Positions 1 to 8,738 of a stretch of DNA of 64,000 nt are shown here, one piece after another. The notes under the pieces were generated by a model. It saw only the letters and a program-made list of their open reading frames with translations, was not told the origin of the DNA and searched no databases. Position 1 is the stretch's first letter; each line of letters begins with the position of its first letter. Source of the stretch: Variovorax ginsengisoli (GTDB lineage: Bacteria; Pseudomonadota; Gammaproteobacteria; Burkholderiales; Burkholderiaceae_C); contig NZ_JAUSRO010000003.1 of NCBI RefSeq assembly GCF_030811835.1, positions 186,001-250,000 on the forward strand, given 5' to 3'. Made by a program: the position numbers and the translations under genes.

Positions 1-637
1 GCGCGGCATCGTAGAGGTAGCCCGAGACGAAACGGGTCGCTACGCCGAGCCGGCGTGCGGCTTCCATCATCAGCAGGGCGTAATCGCGGCAACTGCCGCT
101 GCCGTAGGCCAGCGTCTGCAGGGGCGTCTGCGTGCCTTCTTCGTCGCGCGCCTCGTAGCGGAAGTTCTGGTTGATGAACTGGTTCATGCGCTCGAGCAGG
201 TCGCGCGTGGGGGTTTGGCCTTCATGTTTGAGGAACTGATGCGCCCAGGCAATGAGCTTGCCCTCCGGGTCGTCGTGATGCGGCCGCAGGTAATGTTCGA
301 GGTCGAGCCGGTCCTGCAGCGAATAGGCGAAGGGCAGGTACTCGGCCGACGGCGAGAGCAGCGACAGGTCGATCGGCGTGTCGGCGCGCTCGATGGTGAA
401 GGAGCATTCGAGCCGCAGCTCCAGCGCCGGCTGGATCGGCTGCACGAGCGCGACCGAGTTCGAATGGGGGTCCTGAAACATGCGCACGATGGCGTCGGGG
501 CTGACCTTCAGGTCCGTGGCCAACACACGCAAATCGTGGCTGTCCCGCGGGCGGAACATCAAGCGATGCTCGCCGAAGGTCACCGGTTTGCTGTACTTGT
601 AGACGGTGGTGTGGGTGATGGCGTAACGAACTGGCAT
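1..637 (-). CDS. Transglutaminase-like family protein (3' end outside window)
   Basis: Partial gene reading off the left edge; 212 residues are visible from the ATG at 637. The N-terminal half (start MPVRYAITHTTVYKYSKPV) resembles the beta-rich bacterial transglutaminase-like N-terminal domain. Near the edge lies GSGSCRDYALLMMEAARRLG, the usual context of the catalytic Cys of transglutaminase-core proteins; the His and Asp of the triad would be beyond the edge. Such proteins are predicted cysteine proteases or amidases of unknown substrate. The family assignment is good, the biochemical role is not known. A 112-base gap separates its start from the mnmC stop. Confidence 0.8.
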   Translation of the reverse strand, partial: MPVRYAITHTTVYKYSKPVTFGEHRLMFRPRDSHDLRVLATDLKVSPDAIVRMFQDPHSNSVALVQPIQPALELRLECSFTIERADTPIDLSLLSPSAEYLPFAYSLQDRLDLEHYLRPHHDDPEGKLIAWAHQFLKHEGQTPTRDLLERMNQFINQNFRYEARDEEGTQTPLQTLAYGSGSCRDYALLMMEAARRLGVATRFVSGYLYDAA

Positions 638-749
638 GTCTCATTGTGCGGCCGGTGCGCGTCATTGGCGTGAAAGTCGGCGTCAGGTCCTGCGTCGGGA
701 CGGCACCGCGCGAACGACCTGGGCGCCCGCACGCCAGACTGCAGGGCGC

Positions 750-2492
750 TCAGGCCCGGGGGCGGCCTGTGTCCAGGGCGGCGGCCAGGCGCGTGGGCAG
801 CGGCAGCGGTTCGGCATGCCAACGGGCTGCCAGGAGTTCGGCGCACAGCACGGCGAAGCTCAGCCCGCGCGAGCCCAGCGCGCTGCACAGCCAGGCGCCG
901 CCAGGATCGTCGATGCCGTCGAGTGGGCCGATCAAAGGGCCCACCAGTGGCCGGCGGTCGGCCGATGCACAACGCACGCCTGCCCAAGCCTGCACGCTTG
1001 GGCCGTGGAAGTGGGGGGCGAGCAGCGCCGCGGCCTGGGGATGCAGCCGCCCCAGCCGCGCGAGGTTGTCGCTGCTGTCCTGCGCATTCGGCCTGACGTC
1101 GGTCTGGTCCCGGCCGAAGCTGGCGCCGGTGAGCCAGATCGCGCCGTCGCTCTGCGGCACCTGCGCGATCAGGTGGCCGTCGCCGTTCAGCGGTGTCGCG
1201 GGCAACGTGGGTGCCTGGTCCATACGGCCCCAGTTGACCTGCCCGCGCACGGGTTGCAGCGGCTGGCCAGGCGCCAGCGGGCCACTCCCGAAGCCTGCGG
1301 CCAGGACCACGCGGTCGGCCTGAAGCAGGCAATGACCATCGCCATCGTGCAGGGCCCAGCCGTCGGGCGCCCGTTGCATGCGCGCGACGTGGCAGCCGGT
1401 GCGCAGCGTGATGCCGGGCTGCGCGAGCCAGGCTTGCACCAGCCGTGCGGGCTTGACCCAGGCGCCGCTGGCGTGCCAGAGCGCGGCGGCACCTGTGGGC
1501 CACATGGCCGCGAAACGCTGGGCCTCGGACGCCGGCCAGGAGTCGTTCGGCCCGTTTGCCGTCCAGCCGCTCGGCACGCGCAGATCGTCCGGCGCGCGAC
1601 GCTCCAGCACGCCGCTGTCGCGCCAGTCCTCGCCTTCGACCAGCCATTGAGCGAGCTGCTGGCGCGTCATGCGGATGCCGGCACGGGTCAGGCGCGAGAG
1701 CAGGGCATCGTCGGGCGACACATGCGGCGCCATCACCGCGACCGGCACGCCGGAGGCGCCCGTGGCAGACTGCGCCGCCGCGTCGAGCACGGTGACCTGC
1801 CAGCCACGCCGCGCGAGGCTGGCCGCGACCGCGGCGCCCGCCAGGCCGGCCCCGATCACCGCGCAATGTCCGGCGACCGCGGGTTGGGCTTCCGGCACGC
1901 GTCGCCGAGGGGTCCAGGCCGGGTCGTAGATGCCGGTCAGAGCCTGCTGCCCTGCGGGCATGTCTGTCGCCGGCTGAATCTGGAAGCCGCATTGCGTGAG
2001 CGCATCGCGCATGTCACGCGCACCCGTCGCAGCGAAGAGACGCGTGCCGCGTCGGGCGAAGCGGGAGACCGCCTTGAGCGTGTCCGGCGAAGCCAGCGCC
2101 CCATCGCCGTCAAGATACACGCTGTCGGCGTCGAACCGCTGCGTGCGCAGCATCGCCTGCACGTCGCCGATGCACAGCGTCAGCAACACACGGCCCTCCT
2201 CGAACGACAGCCGATGAAATCCCGGCAGCAGCCCGCGCCATTGCGCAGCGAGTTGCCCGGCCAGCGCCTCGATGTCCGCGCCGGCGCCGGCAGCGGCTTG
2301 CACCAGCGCATCGCGCGCGACCGGATTCGCGTCGATCGACACGACATGCAGCATGCGCGGGCGTCGCGCATCGCCGCGCCACGCGTGCCATACCCTCAGG
2401 AAATGCGCGCCGACACCGAAGCCGGTTTCGAGAATCCGCCATTGAGGCGCATCGGCCCAGGCCTCGGCGGGGCTGCAGCCGGAACGCAACAC
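750..2492 (-). CDS. mnmC: MnmC-like tRNA-modification protein, 5'-truncated and with a degenerate MnmD domain
   Basis: Homolog of bifunctional MnmC, which finishes mnm5s2U34 in tRNA. The C-terminal FAD oxidase domain looks intact: Rossmann motif VIGAGLAGAAVAASLARRG, and GVRCASADRRPLVG and GSRGLSFAVLCAELLAAR near the end. The N-terminal SAM methyltransferase domain is eroded. The roughly 37 residues preceding the ETRYVFLGGN region of E. coli MnmC have no counterpart, because the reading frame there runs into yggX. GFGTGLNFL is GFGVGAHFL, and the catalytic DGFAPAKNPDMW stretch reads DGDGALASPDTL. The only sensible start after the yggX stop is GTG at 2492 (580 aa, against 668 in E. coli). It may retain only the oxidase function or be decaying. 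Confidence 0.75.
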   Translation of the reverse strand: MLRSGCSPAEAWADAPQWRILETGFGVGAHFLRVWHAWRGDARRPRMLHVVSIDANPVARDALVQAAAGAGADIEALAGQLAAQWRGLLPGFHRLSFEEGRVLLTLCIGDVQAMLRTQRFDADSVYLDGDGALASPDTLKAVSRFARRGTRLFAATGARDMRDALTQCGFQIQPATDMPAGQQALTGIYDPAWTPRRRVPEAQPAVAGHCAVIGAGLAGAAVAASLARRGWQVTVLDAAAQSATGASGVPVAVMAPHVSPDDALLSRLTRAGIRMTRQQLAQWLVEGEDWRDSGVLERRAPDDLRVPSGWTANGPNDSWPASEAQRFAAMWPTGAAALWHASGAWVKPARLVQAWLAQPGITLRTGCHVARMQRAPDGWALHDGDGHCLLQADRVVLAAGFGSGPLAPGQPLQPVRGQVNWGRMDQAPTLPATPLNGDGHLIAQVPQSDGAIWLTGASFGRDQTDVRPNAQDSSDNLARLGRLHPQAAALLAPHFHGPSVQAWAGVRCASADRRPLVGPLIGPLDGIDDPGGAWLCSALGSRGLSFAVLCAELLAARWHAEPLPLPTRLAAALDTGRPRA

Positions 2493-2512
2493 GTGTGTGC
2501 GCTCGATGCCCC

Positions 2513-2788
2513 TCAGGCCGCGGGCGGTGGAACGTAGCCCTGCGCCATGTCTGCGCCTTCGCCGAAGAAGTGCTTTTCCATCTGGCGTGCGAGGTATTGG
2601 CGTGCGCGCAGGTCGGCCAGGTTCAGCCGGTTTTCGTTGACGAGCATCGTCTGCTGCTTGAGCCAGGCGGCCCAGGCTTCCTTGCTCACGTTCTCCCACA
2701 GGCGCTTGCCGAGGTCGCCAGGGTAGGGCGGGAAATCGAGACCCTCTGCTTCTTTGCCGAGCTTGATGCACTGGACCATGCGTGCCAT
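2513..2788 (-). CDS. yggX: Probable Fe(2+)-trafficking protein YggX
   Basis: A 91-residue protein starting [20 protein letters not shown], matching the usual length and N-terminus of YggX, including the conserved Cys7. YggX is a small cytosolic protein linked to iron trafficking and protection of Fe-S clusters from oxidation. The body carries the family pattern of a WxxWxxxQTMLxNExRL helix followed by an ARxxLxxQMEKFF-like helix (here [15 protein letters not shown]). It lies just upstream of the mnmC remnant on the same strand; its stop is 20 bases before the candidate mnmC GTG. Confidence 0.93.
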   Translation of the reverse strand: MARMVQCIKLGKEAEGLDFPPYPGDLGKRLWENVSKEAWAAWLKQQTMLVNENRLNLADLRARQYLARQMEKHFFGEGADMAQGYVPPPAA

Positions 2789-2939
2789 TTGGATTGCCTT
2801 TGTAGTGGGTTATGACGCAGCGGGATGCGCCCTTAGTTGATTTGGCTATTTAGAACTGATGAAACGGTAGTTCCAGTTTGAAGGGGCAACTTTCAGAATC
2901 TGCAGCTTGTCACCGCAGATCCTTTTTCGAAAGAACCCC

Positions 2940-3962
2940 ATGAGCCTTCGCCGCGACTTTATCAAGCTTTCCATGGGCGTCGCCCTCAGCGCCGGTTTCG
3001 CCCTCACGGCGTTGCCGACCATGGCCCAGACCGTCAACCTGCTCAACGTGTCGTATGACCCGACGCGCGAGCTGTACGTGGACTACAACGCCGCTTTCGC
3101 GAAGTACTGGAAAGCCAAGACCGGCCAGGACGTGGTCATCAAACAGTCGCACGGCGGTTCTGGCAAGCAGGCGCGCTCGATCATCGACGGCATCGACGCG
3201 GACGTCGCCACGCTGGCGCTGGCAGGCGACATCGACGCGGTCGCATCGCACGGCGGGCTGATCAAGGCCGACTGGCAGAAGCGCCTGCCGCAGAATTCGG
3301 CGCCCTACACATCGACCATCGTGTTCCTGGTGAAAAAGGGCAACCCCAAGGGCCTGAAGGACTGGGACGACCTGATCAAGCCCGGCGTGCAGGTGATCAC
3401 CCCCAACCCGAAGACCTCGGGCGGCGCGCGCTGGAATTACCTGGCGGCCTGGGAATTCGCCAAGCGCAAGTACGGCGGTGACGACAAGGCCAAGGACTTC
3501 GTCGGCAAGCTCTACAAGAACGTGCCGGTGCTCGACACGGGCGCGCGCGGCTCGACGATCACCTTCGTCCAGCGCGGTGTGGGCGATGTGCTGCTGGCCT
3601 GGGAAAACGAGGCCTACCTGGCGAAGAAAGAGTTCGGCGACGACAAGTTCGACATCGTCGCGCCGTCGATCAGCATCCTGGCCGAGCCCACCGTGGCCGT
3701 GGTCGACAAGGTGGTCGACAAGAAGGGTACGCGTGCCGTGGCCGAGGAGTACCTGAAGTACCTGTATTCCGATGAAGGCCAGGACATCGCCGGGCGCAAC
3801 TACTACCGGCCGACCGGTGAAAAGGCCAAGGCCAAGTACGACAACCAGTTTCCGAAGCTGACACTGTTCACCATCGACCAGGCCTTCGGTGGCTGGGCCA
3901 AGGCGGACAAAGCGCACTTTGCCGACGGCGGCTCGTTCGACCAGATCTACGTGAACAAGTAA
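2940..3962 (+). CDS. sbp: Sulfate ABC transporter substrate-binding protein (Sbp family, first copy)
   Basis: Periplasmic sulfate/thiosulfate-binding protein of 340 aa. The start at 2940 gives [19 protein letters not shown], a signal peptide with a twin-arginine-like RRDFIK motif ending near PTMAQ; an ATG at 2907 would add 11 residues in front. The mature part begins with the Sbp signature [13 protein letters not shown] and contains the sulfate-loop residues HGGSGKQAR and the [14 protein letters not shown] segment. No permease gene adjoins it: the next genes are ssuE and ssuA. It therefore probably serves the CysTWA permease at 20.8-23.7 kb. A second, paralogous sbp sits in that operon. Confidence 0.92.
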   Translation: MSLRRDFIKLSMGVALSAGFALTALPTMAQTVNLLNVSYDPTRELYVDYNAAFAKYWKAKTGQDVVIKQSHGGSGKQARSIIDGIDADVATLALAGDIDAVASHGGLIKADWQKRLPQNSAPYTSTIVFLVKKGNPKGLKDWDDLIKPGVQVITPNPKTSGGARWNYLAAWEFAKRKYGGDDKAKDFVGKLYKNVPVLDTGARGSTITFVQRGVGDVLLAWENEAYLAKKEFGDDKFDIVAPSISILAEPTVAVVDKVVDKKGTRAVAEEYLKYLYSDEGQDIAGRNYYRPTGEKAKAKYDNQFPKLTLFTIDQAFGGWAKADKAHFADGGSFDQIYVNK

Positions 3963-3998
3963 GACGCATCCCGGCGCCTGTCCGAACGAAAGCACCTT

Positions 3999-4583
3999 GT
4001 GACTGTTTTGCTGATTGCCGGAAGCCCTTCGGCCCCCTCGCGCTCGACGGCGCTGCTCGAAAGCGTGGGTGAACGCCTGGCGCGCCGCGGCGCCGCGATC
4101 GATCGCCTGTGGATCCGTGACCTGCCTGCGCAGCCGTTGCTCCACGCCCAGTGGTCGCACCCGGCCATCGAGCGCGCCATTGCCCAGGTGGCCGCGGCGC
4201 AGGTGGTGGTGGTCGCCACGCCGGTCTACAAGGCGGCCTACGCGGGGATCCTGAAGGTCTTTCTCGACCTGCTGGCTCAGGACGGGCTGCGCGGCAAGAC
4301 CGTGCTGCCACTGGCCACGGGCGGGAGCCCGCACCACATGCTCGCACTCGACTACACGCTGCGGCCGGTGCTGCAGTCGCTCGCGGCGCGTCACATCCTG
4401 CCGGGCGTGTACGCGACCGACGCGCAGGTCACGCTGACGCCTGAAGGTGCCTACCAGGTGCACGCCGACCTGGCACTGCGCCTGGACGACGCAGCGCAAG
4501 CGCTGGCAACCGACGGCCTGAAACTGGCGCCGCAGCAGGGCTTCGAGCCGGTGGCCTTCTCATCGGTGCGATGTAGCTTCTGA
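3999..4583 (+). CDS. ssuE: NADPH-dependent FMN reductase SsuE
   Basis: 194-aa flavodoxin-fold reductase that supplies FMNH2 to the alkanesulfonate monooxygenase. The N-terminus MTVLLIAGSPSAPSRSTALL is the phosphate-binding loop of the SsuE family, and TPVYKAAYAGILKVFLDLL and ATGGSPHHMLALDYTLRPVL are characteristic of SsuE. The start is GTG at 3999, 36 bases after sbp. It heads the ssu gene set, in line with the E. coli ssuEADCB order. The last residues run into a 19-base GC hairpin that begins at the stop codon. Confidence 0.93.
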   Translation: MTVLLIAGSPSAPSRSTALLESVGERLARRGAAIDRLWIRDLPAQPLLHAQWSHPAIERAIAQVAAAQVVVVATPVYKAAYAGILKVFLDLLAQDGLRGKTVLPLATGGSPHHMLALDYTLRPVLQSLAARHILPGVYATDAQVTLTPEGAYQVHADLALRLDDAAQALATDGLKLAPQQGFEPVAFSSVRCSF

Positions 4584-4600
4584 CGGGCGCTGCGCCCGTC
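4582..4600 (+). terminator. GC-rich hairpin at the ssuE stop
   Basis: Perfect 8-bp stem GACGGGCG / CGCCCGTC with a 3-base loop overlapping the ssuE stop codon. No T-run follows directly, so it is a weak candidate terminator or mRNA 3'-end stabiliser that could uncouple ssuE from ssuA. Confidence 0.3.
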
Positions 4601-4712
4601 GCCACGGCTGCTGCGGTCACGCAGCATTTCTTCTCTTTTTTCCTGCCTTCCTGCCGTGACGAGCGGCGCGGGAGAGCCGCGTCCGAATTCAAAGCACTCA
4701 CAGGGTGTCCCC

Positions 4713-5690
4713 ATGCATCAATCATCCGAAATCATGACGCCTCATTCCTCGGCACGCCGCCAGTGGATCCAGGCGGCGGCTGCCACCGTCCTCGCGACCT
4801 CCATGGGGGCGTGGGCCCAGGCGCCTGCGCGCACTTTGCGCATCGGCCACCAGAAGGGCGTGCTGAGCGTGCTCAAGAGCCGCGGCACGCTGGAGAAGCG
4901 GCTCGCACCGCTCAACGTATCGATCAAGTGGACGGAGTTTGCAGCCGGTCCGGTGCAACTGGAAGCCCTCAACGTCGGCGCCATCGACTTCGGTGATGTC
5001 GGTGAAGCGCCGCCGATCTTCGCGCAGGCCGCCGGCGCGCCGCTGGCCTATGTCGCGGCCACGGTCCCCCGGCCCGCGGCCGAGGCGGTGCTGGTGCCCA
5101 AGGGTTCGGCCGTCAAGACGGTGGCCGACCTGCGCGGCAAGAAGATTGCGCTCAACAAGGGCAGCAATGTCCATTACTTCATCGTCAAGCTGTTCGAGAA
5201 AGCGGGTCTGCCCTACAGCGACCTGAACCTGGTCTACCTGCCGCCGGCCGATGCCCGCGCCGCATTCGAGAAGGGTTCGGTCGACGCCTGGGTGATCTGG
5301 GACCCGTTCCTCGCCGCCGCCGAGAAGACGCTGGAAGCCCGCGTGCTGGCCGATGCCACCGGCGTGGTGGGCAACCGCGGCTACTACTTCTCGTCGCTCG
5401 ACTACGTGGCAAAGAACCAGGACGTGTTGAACCTCGTCATCGACGAGATCAACCGCATCGACCAGTGGGGTGCCGCCAACAAGGACGCTTTCGGCACCGA
5501 ACTGGCCGGCATCTGGGGCCTGCCCAAGCCGGTGGCAGATGCCTCCGTCGGGCGCCAGGCGTTCGGCACCGCCCCGATCACCAAGGCCATCCTGGCCGAG
5601 CAGCAGCAGATCGCCGACACCTTCTTCCAGCTCAAGCTGATCCCGAAAAAGATCAACCTGCTCGAAGCGGCCGGCGCGGGCATCGCCTGA
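4713..5690 (+). CDS. ssuA: Aliphatic sulfonate ABC transporter substrate-binding protein SsuA (copy 1)
   Basis: 325-aa periplasmic binding protein for alkanesulfonates, feeding the SsuC/SsuB transporter. After the start at 4713 (an in-frame ATG at 4734 is an alternative) there is an [20 protein letters not shown] export signal ending near AWAQA. Mature-protein markers are [40 protein letters not shown], and [15 protein letters not shown], all typical of SsuA. It is followed by ssuD after 17 bases. A second SsuA-like gene (7773-8738) lies in the same operon behind ssuC; the two share the same overall plan but differ clearly in sequence. Confidence 0.92.
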   Translation: MHQSSEIMTPHSSARRQWIQAAAATVLATSMGAWAQAPARTLRIGHQKGVLSVLKSRGTLEKRLAPLNVSIKWTEFAAGPVQLEALNVGAIDFGDVGEAPPIFAQAAGAPLAYVAATVPRPAAEAVLVPKGSAVKTVADLRGKKIALNKGSNVHYFIVKLFEKAGLPYSDLNLVYLPPADARAAFEKGSVDAWVIWDPFLAAAEKTLEARVLADATGVVGNRGYYFSSLDYVAKNQDVLNLVIDEINRIDQWGAANKDAFGTELAGIWGLPKPVADASVGRQAFGTAPITKAILAEQQQIADTFFQLKLIPKKINLLEAAGAGIA

Positions 5691-5707
5691 TTCACCAAAG
5701 GGTTTCC

Positions 5708-6877
5708 ATGCAAGTTTTCTGGTTCCTTCCCACGCACGGCGACAGCCGCTACCTCGGCACGACCGAAGGCGCGCGCACGGTCGACCTGGCCTACCTGCAG
5801 CAGATCGCCGGCGCGGCCGACCGGCTCGGCTACGAAGGCGTGCTGATCCCGACCGGCCGCTCGTGCGAAGACCCATGGGTCATCGCGTCGAGCCTGATCG
5901 GCGCGACGAGCAAGCTCAAGTTCCTGGTCGCCGTGCGGCCCGGCCTGCACCAGCCGAGCCTGGCCGCGCGCATGGCCGCGACCTTCGACCGGCTTTCGGG
6001 CGGGCGCGTGCTGGTGAACCTGGTGACGGGCGGCGACCAGGCCGAACTGGAGGGCGATGGCGTGTTCCTCGACCATGCGGCGCGCTACGAGCAGTCGGCC
6101 GAGTTCATCCGCATCTGGCGCGAGATCATCGCGCGCAGCCACGACGGGCAGGCCTTCGACTACGAGGGCAAGCACCTGAGCGTGAAGGGCGCCAAGCTGC
6201 TGTTCCCGCCAACGCAACAGCCCCATCCGCCCGTGTGGTTCGGCGGCTCCTCCGAAGCGGCGCATGAGCTGGCGGCCGAGCAGGTCGACACCTATCTGAC
6301 GTGGGGCGAGCCGCCCGCGGAAGTCGCGAAGAAGATTGCCGACGTGAAGGCGAGGGCGGCGCGCAAGGGCCGCGACGTGAAGTTCGGCATCCGCCTGCAC
6401 GTCATCGTGCGCGAGACGGAAGACGCGGCTTGGAAGGCTGCGGAAGAACTGATCAGCCGTGTCGACGACCAGACCGTGATCCGCGCGCAGGCGGCCTTCG
6501 CCAAGATGGATTCGGTCGGCCAGCGTCGCATGGCCGCGCTGCATGCCGGCGGCGCCAAGCGCAAGCGCGAAGACCTCGAGATCTCGCCCAACCTCTGGGC
6601 CGGCGTCGGCCTGGTGCGCGGCGGTGCCGGCACGGCGCTGGTGGGGGATGCGAAAACGGTGGCGGCGCGCATCGAGGAATACGCCGCGCTTGGCCTGGAC
6701 AACTTCATCCTCTCGGGCTATCCGCATCTTGAAGAGTCGTACCGCTTCGCCGAACTCGTCTTCCCGTTGCTGCCTCGCAAGCAGCGCCCCGGGCTGCCGG
6801 GGCAGACGCTGACCGGGCCGTTCGGCGAAGTCGTCGCCAATCTCGATGCGCCATCGCGTCTCGTCTCCCAGAGCTAG
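5708..6877 (+). CDS. ssuD: FMNH2-dependent alkanesulfonate monooxygenase SsuD
   Basis: 389 aa, close to the 381 of E. coli SsuD. Cleaves C1 and longer alkanesulfonates with O2 and FMNH2 to sulfite plus aldehyde. The start [17 protein letters not shown] is the family N-terminus. Further markers are [15 protein letters not shown] (the Cys region of SsuD), [35 protein letters not shown] and the C-terminal [20 protein letters not shown]. It is a TIM-barrel of the luciferase-like family working with SsuE. The stop is two bases from the ATG of ssuC. Confidence 0.95.
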   Translation: MQVFWFLPTHGDSRYLGTTEGARTVDLAYLQQIAGAADRLGYEGVLIPTGRSCEDPWVIASSLIGATSKLKFLVAVRPGLHQPSLAARMAATFDRLSGGRVLVNLVTGGDQAELEGDGVFLDHAARYEQSAEFIRIWREIIARSHDGQAFDYEGKHLSVKGAKLLFPPTQQPHPPVWFGGSSEAAHELAAEQVDTYLTWGEPPAEVAKKIADVKARAARKGRDVKFGIRLHVIVRETEDAAWKAAEELISRVDDQTVIRAQAAFAKMDSVGQRRMAALHAGGAKRKREDLEISPNLWAGVGLVRGGAGTALVGDAKTVAARIEEYAALGLDNFILSGYPHLEESYRFAELVFPLLPRKQRPGLPGQTLTGPFGEVVANLDAPSRLVSQS

Positions 6878-6879
6878 AA

Positions 6880-7755
6880 ATGTCGTACACCCCCAGTCTT
6901 CGCGCACTTCGTGTCGCTGCGCCAACCCCCTCTCAGGGAGTAACGCCTGCGGCCCGGCAAAGCCGGTTCGGCGGCATTTCACGACTCTGTGCCTCCATCG
7001 CGCAGCGGTCGATCCCATGGCTCGTGCCGGTCACGCTCATTGTCGTCTGGCAGATCGCGTCGTCGCTCGGCTGGCTGTCGACGCGCGTGCTGCCGGCGCC
7101 GCTCGATGTGATCAAGGCCGCCTGGACGCTGGCCGCTTCGGGCGAACTCTGGACGCACGTGAAGGTGAGCGCGGGCAGGGCGCTGGCAGGCCTGGCGATC
7201 GGCGGCGGGCTCGGCCTCGCGCTGGGCTTGCTGACCGGCTCGGTGAAGTTCTTCGAGACGCTGCTGGACTCGACCATCCAGATGGTGCGCAACATTCCGG
7301 CGCTGGCGCTCATCCCGCTGGTCATTCTGTGGTTCGGCATCGACGAGACGGCCAAGCTGTTCCTCATCAGCGTGTCGGTGTTCTTCCCGATCTACCTCAA
7401 CACCTTCCACGGCATCCGCAACGTCGACCCTCAGTTGATCGAGATGGGGCGCACCTACGGGCTCACGCGCTGGCAGCTGTATCGCGAGGTGATCCTTCCG
7501 GGCGCGCTGTCGTCCATCCTGGTCGGCCTGCGTTTCTCGCTGGGCCTGATGTGGGTCATCCTGATCGTGGCCGAGACCATCTCGGCGCAGGCCGGCATCG
7601 GCTATCTCACGATGAACGCCCGCGAGTTCCTCCAGACCGACATCGTGCTGGTCGGCATCCTGCTCTACGCGCTGCTCGGCAAGCTCGCCGACCTGTTCGC
7701 CCGCGGACTCGAACGCTGGTGGCTGCGCTGGCACCCCGGCTATCAAGCCAAGTGA
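6880..7755 (+). CDS. ssuC: Aliphatic sulfonate ABC transporter permease SsuC with repeat-derived N-terminus
   Basis: 291-aa inner-membrane permease of the BPD transport (binding-protein-dependent) family. The core from about residue 46 (PWLVPVTLIVVWQIASSLGW) matches SsuC, with several membrane segments and the EAA-type loop EMGRTYGLTRWQLYREVILP. The first 45 residues are unusual: codons 4-33 are a copy of a dispersed palindromic repeat read in frame ([15 protein letters not shown] onwards). No ATG or good alternative start exists after the repeat; the first in-frame GTG (7024) lies already inside the first membrane segment. The extension is therefore probably translated. Confidence 0.92.
   Translation: MSYTPSLRALRVAAPTPSQGVTPAARQSRFGGISRLCASIAQRSIPWLVPVTLIVVWQIASSLGWLSTRVLPAPLDVIKAAWTLAASGELWTHVKVSAGRALAGLAIGGGLGLALGLLTGSVKFFETLLDSTIQMVRNIPALALIPLVILWFGIDETAKLFLISVSVFFPIYLNTFHGIRNVDPQLIEMGRTYGLTRWQLYREVILPGALSSILVGLRFSLGLMWVILIVAETISAQAGIGYLTMNAREFLQTDIVLVGILLYALLGKLADLFARGLERWWLRWHPGYQAK
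6888..6980 (+). repeat. Dispersed palindromic repeat, copy 1 (inside ssuC)
   Basis: Copy of the element also seen at 9824-9917 and 20666-20760. It has the shared core CTTCGCGCACTTCGTGTCGC followed by a double stem: outer AACGCC (6942-6947) with GGCATT (6973-6978), one mismatch, and inner CCGGC / GCCGG around an AAA loop. It lacks stop codons in the ssuC frame and forms part of the coding sequence. Confidence 0.85.
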
Positions 7756-7772
7756 TTCCCGTGAGAAACACC

Positions 7773-8738
7773 ATGACCTCATCGCTTTCCCTCACGCGCC
7801 GCGGTGCGCTCGGTACGCTGGCCGCGCTCGGCGCTGCCTCTGCCTTCGCGCAGGCGTCGTCGACCGTGCGCATCGGCTACCAGAAGTCGTCGACGCTGAT
7901 CGTGGTGCTCAAGACCCAGGGCACGCTCGAACGGCAACTCGCGCCGCTGGGCGTCAAACCCAGCTGGCATGAATTCACCAGCGGCCTGCCGTTGCTCGAG
8001 GCGTTGAACCTCGACAACCTCGACTTCAGTGCCGACGTGGCCGACACCGTGCCGGTGTTCGCGCAGGCGGCGGGTGCCAAGCTCACCTTCGTGGCGCAAG
8101 AGGCACCGTCGCCGGCTGCGCAGGCCATCGTGGTGAAGGCTGAATCGCCGCTGAAGTCGGTCGCCGATCTCAAGGGCAGGAAGGTCGGCTTCGCCAAGGC
8201 GGCTGGCGCGCATTACCTGCTGATTGCTGCGCTCGAGCAGGCAGGTTTGTCGCTCAAGGACATCGAGCCGGCCTACCTCACGCCGGCCGATGGCCGCGCC
8301 GCCTTCGAGAAAGGCGCTATCGATGCGTGGGTGGTCTGGGACCCGTTCCTCTCGGCGGCGCAGCGCCAGTCGCAGGTGCGCGTGCTGGCCGATGGCACCG
8401 GGATCGCGTCGTACCAGCGCTACTACCTGGCTGCCACGCGCTTCGCGCAGGCGAGGCCCGAAGTGCTCAACGTGATCTACGCGGAGCTCGAAAAGGCCGG
8501 CCGGTGGGTCAAGCAGAGCCCCAAGGATGCGGCGGCACTGCTCGCGCCGGTCTGGGGCATCGACGCTGCCACGGTCGAGCAGGCGAATGGCCGCCGCAGC
8601 TATGCGGTGCGCCCGGCTGTCGCCGAAGGCCTGAGGGAGCAGCAGCGCATCGCCGATGCCTTCTTCGCCGAAAAGCTGCTGCCCCGAAAGATCAACGCGC
8701 TCGACATCGACCTGTTCAAACCGGGAGCCCACGCATGA
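7773..8738 (+). CDS. SsuA-like sulfonate substrate-binding protein (copy 2)
   Basis: 321-aa periplasmic binding protein. N-terminus [20 protein letters not shown] is a twin-arginine-like export signal (TRRGALG) ending near AFAQA. The mature part repeats the SsuA plan: [57 protein letters not shown]. It sits between ssuC and ssuB and overlaps the ssuB start by 4 bases (ATGA), so it is translationally coupled to the ATPase. It probably gives the same permease a second substrate range, for example other sulfonates or sulfate esters; the specificity cannot be read from sequence. Confidence 0.88.
   Translation: MTSSLSLTRRGALGTLAALGAASAFAQASSTVRIGYQKSSTLIVVLKTQGTLERQLAPLGVKPSWHEFTSGLPLLEALNLDNLDFSADVADTVPVFAQAAGAKLTFVAQEAPSPAAQAIVVKAESPLKSVADLKGRKVGFAKAAGAHYLLIAALEQAGLSLKDIEPAYLTPADGRAAFEKGAIDAWVVWDPFLSAAQRQSQVRVLADGTGIASYQRYYLAATRFAQARPEVLNVIYAELEKAGRWVKQSPKDAAALLAPVWGIDAATVEQANGRRSYAVRPAVAEGLREQQRIADAFFAEKLLPRKINALDIDLFKPGAHA

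Noticed and set aside
2910..4499. 529-codon antisense frame over sbp and ssuE
   Set aside because: Spans two well-supported opposite-strand genes and shows no recognisable protein features.
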